Below, piece by piece: positions 60,436 to 64,000 of a DNA stretch of 64,000 bases. Every line of letters starts with the position of its first letter. Within the stretch, counting starts at the first letter, position 1. Origin of the DNA: Paenibacillus sp. JNUCC-31 (GTDB taxonomy: Bacteria > Bacillota > Bacilli > Paenibacillales > Paenibacillaceae); NCBI RefSeq assembly GCF_014844075.1, contig NZ_CP062165.1, forward strand, positions 4,588,001-4,652,000, read 5' to 3'. The notes beneath the pieces were generated by a model. The model saw only the letters and a program-made list of their open reading frames with translations. It searched no databases and was not told the origin of the DNA. The position numbers and the translations under genes are program-made.

Positions 60436-63099
60436 ATGAAAAAATGGTTATCCATGGCGCTTAGCTTTGCGCTGTTGTTTTCCTTATGTGCATTCCCGGC
60501 CGCGGCCGAGCCCGTGAAACCGGATTCAACCACCGGCGAGGCGAAGATCATTGACATTTTCGGAAGAACGCTCAACGATTACGGCGTCGAACTGGTAGAC
60601 TGGCAGGGATACATCGCCAATCCGTATGTGAAACTGAACGTTGTTCCGCCGAAAGACGCCGCCTATCCATTGACGATTGACATCAAGGCCAAAGGCACCT
60701 CTCGCCTGATGATGGACCGGCCGAGCACCTTGAGCGAGACAGGGGCGGCAAAGACGCTGACGTTTCAAAATACCGGCGAAAGCAAGCACTTTCTGCTCGA
60801 AATTCATCCCGACCGAATCGGAGGCAACGGTGAAATCGAACATTATATGCTGGAGCTCACGGTCACGGATGCCAATGGCAATGTCCAAAAACAAACCACC
60901 CCGATTCGTGTATGGGACCAGGATGATGCCAGAGAGCCGAGCCTGCCGCTGAAATTTGATTATAGATATGACACGATCCAGCCTTATTTCAGCGATCCCG
61001 CGATCCGAAATGCCAGCGAGCAGGCGATCAAGGATTGGTTCTATTTCTTTGATATGGAGCCCTTCGATACCGTCCCGGCGAACTCGGAAGTCACCCGGCT
61101 GCCGCAGGATAATTTTGACGGGCATATCTCGGTGACCAATAATGAGCCTTACAACGGAATGTGGGTCTACCTCAGAGGGCTTAACGAGCCATATTCCACT
61201 GGGGGAGCGTCCGACAACGGGAAATATCATAAACGTAACGGAGTGACGGTTCCCGACAGAATCCATCGTTCGCTTCTCACCATTTTGGACTTTTACGATA
61301 CTGCGACGCCGTTTAGCTCGCTGGATGATGAGAAATGGTACCTGACGGAGATGTCAGACACCTCTACGGACGTGTACGGACTCATCATGCACGAATTCGG
61401 GCATGCGCTTGCGTTTTCCCACAGCTGGAGAGGGATGGCTGCCTATAAACGCAGCGGAGGAACGGCGGACAATATCGTCGCGTACCAAGGGGGTCCGGTT
61501 CCGTTGGATGACACCTACCATATTCCTGGAGAACCGCAATACTGGGACCGGATCAGCGGGCAGAACGGCGGCCGTACACATCTCTTTCACAACAAGCGCT
61601 GGATGCTGACCAAACTGACGCTGTTGATTGCGGAAAAAGCGGGCTGGACATTGAATCGTTCACTGACGCCTTTCCTTAGCCCTGCCATTAAAAACACTCC
61701 GGTTCCCAATGCTAAGCCAGGACAGAATTATGAGCTGAAGCTTCAGGCGGAAGGCGGAGTCCCTTTCTATGATTGGAATATTGCAGGGGGAACCCTGCCG
61801 GAGGGATTGACGCTGGACCGTTTTACGGGCAAGATCGCGGGAAAAGTATCCGGTGGGGCCAAAGGCAGCTACAGGTTTACGGTACAACTCCGGGATTATG
61901 ACGAAAAGAGTGCCCCGGTTCAAAAGGAATTCACATTAAATGTCGGCCAGGGAGAACTGGCGGGAGATTACTTGTTTGATGAAAAACAGGCCGAGGATTC
62001 CGGTATCGCCCTGGATTATTCCGGTGCGAGCCATGATGCTGCCGTTTATCATGCTTCTCGGACGGACGGCGCAAGAGGCGGAGGATTGGGCTTGAACGGT
62101 TTGTCAAGCTACATGAAGCTTCCGGATCGGATGCTGAAAGGAGCCCAGGACTTCACCTTCTCCGCATGGGTAAACGTGGCCGGGAGTCCGGCTGCCTCAT
62201 CCTCCGGCAACTCTGATATAAACGCAGCCAACGTGCGCATTTTCGATTTTGGCTCACGCCCAGGCAAATCCATGGCGTTATCCATCGAAGCTGGCGGAAC
62301 GTTACGCTTGACGGCACCGGGCCCGCAGGGGACCGGAGCCGTGAACATTTCTGGCAGCGGCGTAACATCCGGACAATGGCATCATGCGGCGGTCACCGTA
62401 TCTGGAAGCACGGCAATCCTTTACCTGGATGGGGCTGAGCTGGCCAAGACCTCGGATGTGAATCCAGGCAGCATCCGATCCCTTCTGAATGGGGCGAACA
62501 AGTATATCGGAAAGTCCGGGACGAACGAACATTATTTTGCCGGAAGTCTCGATGAAATCAAGCTCTATTCGCGTGCGCTGCTTGCGGCCGATATCGCCGC
62601 TCTTGCCGCGGATAAACCATCTCCGCCCGTTGTCGAACCGCCGGGACCGATAAATCCAAACGTAGCGGTTGAAGGAAACGTTACGGCCTCCTACGTCTCG
62701 CCTTGGGAAAGCCTGGTGGGACTAAATGATGAATACGAGCCGACGAGCTCGGCGGACAGGGGGCACCCGATCTACGGGAACTGGGATACCCGTGGGACCG
62801 AGCAGTGGGTGCAGTATGATTTTGACCGGCCGTTTACCCTCTCGTCAAGTGAGGTATACTGGTTTGCCGATCATGACGGGATCGATCTGCCAGCGTCGTT
62901 TTACATCCAGTATTGGACGGGAACCGATTGGGTGAAGGTGCCTGATCCTTCCGAATATGGCGTTCTTCCGGATCAATATAATGTGACCTCCTTCGATCCG
63001 GTAACAACGACGAAAATCCGCCTAACCATGAAGGCCAAGGCAACGACATCCACAGGCATTCAACAGTGGAAGGTGATTGGAACATCCACAAGCGAATAG
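60436..63099 (+). CDS. Secreted multidomain metalloprotease-like protein
   Basis: An 887-residue secreted protein: signal peptide (WLSMALSFALLFSLCAFPAAAE), an N-terminal beta domain (~30-180), a metallopeptidase domain (~185-400) with LIMHEFGHALAFSHSW (HExxHxxxxxH, His near 318), an Ig-like putative-Ig domain (~420-500, PFYDWNIAGGTLPEGLTLD), a concanavalin/LamG-like domain (~510-720, NGLSSYMKLPDRMLKGAQDFTFSAWVNV) and a C-terminal carbohydrate-binding-like domain (~740-885) ending in STGIQQWKVIG, a type also seen on GH127 proteins. The metzincin glycine in HExxHxxGxxH is Ala here. The start follows GAGGAGGAAT at eight bases. In this locus it may cut extensin-like glycoproteins. Confidence 0.82.
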   Translation: MKKWLSMALSFALLFSLCAFPAAAEPVKPDSTTGEAKIIDIFGRTLNDYGVELVDWQGYIANPYVKLNVVPPKDAAYPLTIDIKAKGTSRLMMDRPSTLSETGAAKTLTFQNTGESKHFLLEIHPDRIGGNGEIEHYMLELTVTDANGNVQKQTTPIRVWDQDDAREPSLPLKFDYRYDTIQPYFSDPAIRNASEQAIKDWFYFFDMEPFDTVPANSEVTRLPQDNFDGHISVTNNEPYNGMWVYLRGLNEPYSTGGASDNGKYHKRNGVTVPDRIHRSLLTILDFYDTATPFSSLDDEKWYLTEMSDTSTDVYGLIMHEFGHALAFSHSWRGMAAYKRSGGTADNIVAYQGGPVPLDDTYHIPGEPQYWDRISGQNGGRTHLFHNKRWMLTKLTLLIAEKAGWTLNRSLTPFLSPAIKNTPVPNAKPGQNYELKLQAEGGVPFYDWNIAGGTLPEGLTLDRFTGKIAGKVSGGAKGSYRFTVQLRDYDEKSAPVQKEFTLNVGQGELAGDYLFDEKQAEDSGIALDYSGASHDAAVYHASRTDGARGGGLGLNGLSSYMKLPDRMLKGAQDFTFSAWVNVAGSPAASSSGNSDINAANVRIFDFGSRPGKSMALSIEAGGTLRLTAPGPQGTGAVNISGSGVTSGQWHHAAVTVSGSTAILYLDGAELAKTSDVNPGSIRSLLNGANKYIGKSGTNEHYFAGSLDEIKLYSRALLAADIAALAADKPSPPVVEPPGPINPNVAVEGNVTASYVSPWESLVGLNDEYEPTSSADRGHPIYGNWDTRGTEQWVQYDFDRPFTLSSSEVYWFADHDGIDLPASFYIQYWTGTDWVKVPDPSEYGVLPDQYNVTSFDPVTTTKIRLTMKAKATTSTGIQQWKVIGTSTSE

Positions 63100-63110
63100 G
63101 GGGGCATGAC

Positions 63111-64000
63111 ATGGGTTTGGTTAAAGAGGATGAAAGCATCGTAATCAAGGATATGGAGACGCTGTATTTAGGCAATCTGGCCACGGTGGAATTCGACCTC
63201 CGCTTGCCCCTGGAAGGGAAATACGGCTCAAAAATCAACTGGACATCAGGGGATTCCCGCTTTCTCCATGACGACGGTACGGTAACCCGGCCGAAATACG
63301 GCATTGGCAAACGCACAGTTCCGCTGCGCGCAACGTTTCGATATGGCGATTGCATCAAGGAAAAAGTCTTTGAAGTGACCATTTTGGAGGAAAAGAATCA
63401 AATTCGGGTGTCACGGATTTATCCGATACTGCTGAAAGAGGAAAAGGGGCGGCCGTTTTATTTGCCGACGGTCGCCGTGGTCGAAACGACCGAGGGCGAG
63501 ATCATTTCCCATGCGGTGGATTGGGAACAGGGGGAGGCATGCATTGTCGATGAGCCCGGTCCTATCATGTTTAAAGGGGTCCTGAAAGACACGGCGATTC
63601 CGGTAAGTGCGGAAGTTTGGATGGCAGCCGGGCAGCTTGAACGGGAAACGATGGACACCACTCCTGCCGTGCACGGCTTTCCCGCTGATGCGGTAGCGCT
63701 GAAGGACGGGACCGTCTTTAAAGCGGCTCAGGACAGAAGCCTGGTCTTTTTGAGAAATGTCAATGACGACCAGATGTTATATAATTTCAGGGCTGCCGCC
63801 GGACTGGATACACGCGGAGCTCCGGAAATGACCGGTTGGGATTCGCCCGACTGCTTGCTGAGGGGGCATACGACCGGGCACTATCTGTCCGCGCTGGCAT
63901 TGTGCTATGCGACTTCGGGGGATGAGGACATCAAGCGGAAGGCAGAGTACATGATCGCTTCGCTGGAAGAATGCCAGCAGGCTTTTGCAGGCCAATCCGG
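63111..64000 (+). CDS. GH127 beta-L-arabinofuranosidase, 3' end outside window
   Basis: The frame is open to the window end (296 codons seen). The first ~90 residues are an Ig-like domain (GSKINWTSGDSRFLHDDGTV). The rest starts a GH127 (DUF1680) catalytic domain: VFLRNVNDDQMLYNFRAAAGLDTRG and GWDSPDCLLRGHTTGHYLSALALCYATSGD, matching the R-x2-YxFR, W-x-sP and LRGH-x2-GHYLSALA signature. Characterised GH127 enzymes such as Bifidobacterium HypBA1 remove beta-L-arabinofuranose from hydroxyproline-linked arabinan chains of extensin. No signal peptide is seen, so it probably acts inside the cell on imported material. Start: ATG at 63111 after TAGGGGGGC, 11 bases beyond the protease stop. Confidence 0.88.
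   Translation, partial: MGLVKEDESIVIKDMETLYLGNLATVEFDLRLPLEGKYGSKINWTSGDSRFLHDDGTVTRPKYGIGKRTVPLRATFRYGDCIKEKVFEVTILEEKNQIRVSRIYPILLKEEKGRPFYLPTVAVVETTEGEIISHAVDWEQGEACIVDEPGPIMFKGVLKDTAIPVSAEVWMAAGQLERETMDTTPAVHGFPADAVALKDGTVFKAAQDRSLVFLRNVNDDQMLYNFRAAAGLDTRGAPEMTGWDSPDCLLRGHTTGHYLSALALCYATSGDEDIKRKAEYMIASLEECQQAFAGQS

Overview
The window looks like the chromosome of a spore-forming, plant- or soil-associated Firmicute, most likely Paenibacillus. Supporting signs are strong AGGAGG-type ribosome binding sites, a spore germinant receptor operon, several YesM/YesN-type two-component systems next to carbohydrate ABC transporters that lack their own ATPase, and a long Bacillus-like tellurite/Ter stress operon. 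No rRNA, tRNA or CRISPR array was seen.

Layout. (1) 1-3138 holds the remains of a sactipeptide bacteriocin locus: a membrane protein open at the window edge, an intact subtilosin/thurincin-like precursor, a stump of what is probably the radical SAM maturase, an IS30-family element, and an ABC exporter that has lost its 5' part. (2) 3139-12728 holds single genes and small units: MerR/TipAS regulator with a DUF2268 protease-like protein, a possible lysozyme-like protein, a split sigma factor of SigO/RsoA type with a YvrJ peptide, an MFS exporter, a MarR/NmrA-like oxidoreductase pair sharing one operator sequence, and a lone galactokinase. (3) 13120-25266 is a Ter stress cluster: terB, three terD, a TerD-TerA fusion, terC, then a C-C lyase, a phosphoribosyltransferase/TRSP protein, a StiP/Pelota protein, a HAD phosphatase, an ATP-grasp enzyme, an unknown gene and telA. 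(4) 25464-30199 contains small unknown proteins and a probable type VII secreted lipase toxin with reversed domain order, its small WXG-like partner and a divergent DUF1433 lipoprotein that may be the immunity protein. (5) 30255-34013 is a minus-strand germinant receptor operon in the order B-A-C, followed by a beta-hydroxyacid dehydrogenase, a NERD-domain protein and a lipoprotein.

(6) 37505-44178 is a first sugar-uptake module: sensor kinase, AraC-type response regulator, a catabolite-repression (cre-like) site, two permeases and a binding lipoprotein.

(7) 44542 to the window end is a colinear run of at least 17 genes with very short gaps and no visible terminator. It encodes a cupin regulator, a second two-component system, a CUT1 ABC importer, an Xaa-Pro-type peptidase, a complete hydroxyproline catabolic set (racemase/epimerase, three- or four-subunit flavin/iron-sulfur dehydrogenase, DapA-type deaminase, alpha-ketoglutarate semialdehyde dehydrogenase), a divergent racemase paralogue without either catalytic cysteine, a secreted multidomain metalloprotease and the start of a GH127 beta-L-arabinofuranosidase. 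My reading is that this is a system for taking apart arabinosylated hydroxyproline-rich plant cell-wall glycoproteins (extensins): protease and GH127 release and trim the glycopeptides, the importer and peptidase deliver hydroxyproline, and the enzymes convert it to 2-oxoglutarate. The individual enzyme assignments are mostly secure; their joining into one extensin pathway is inference.
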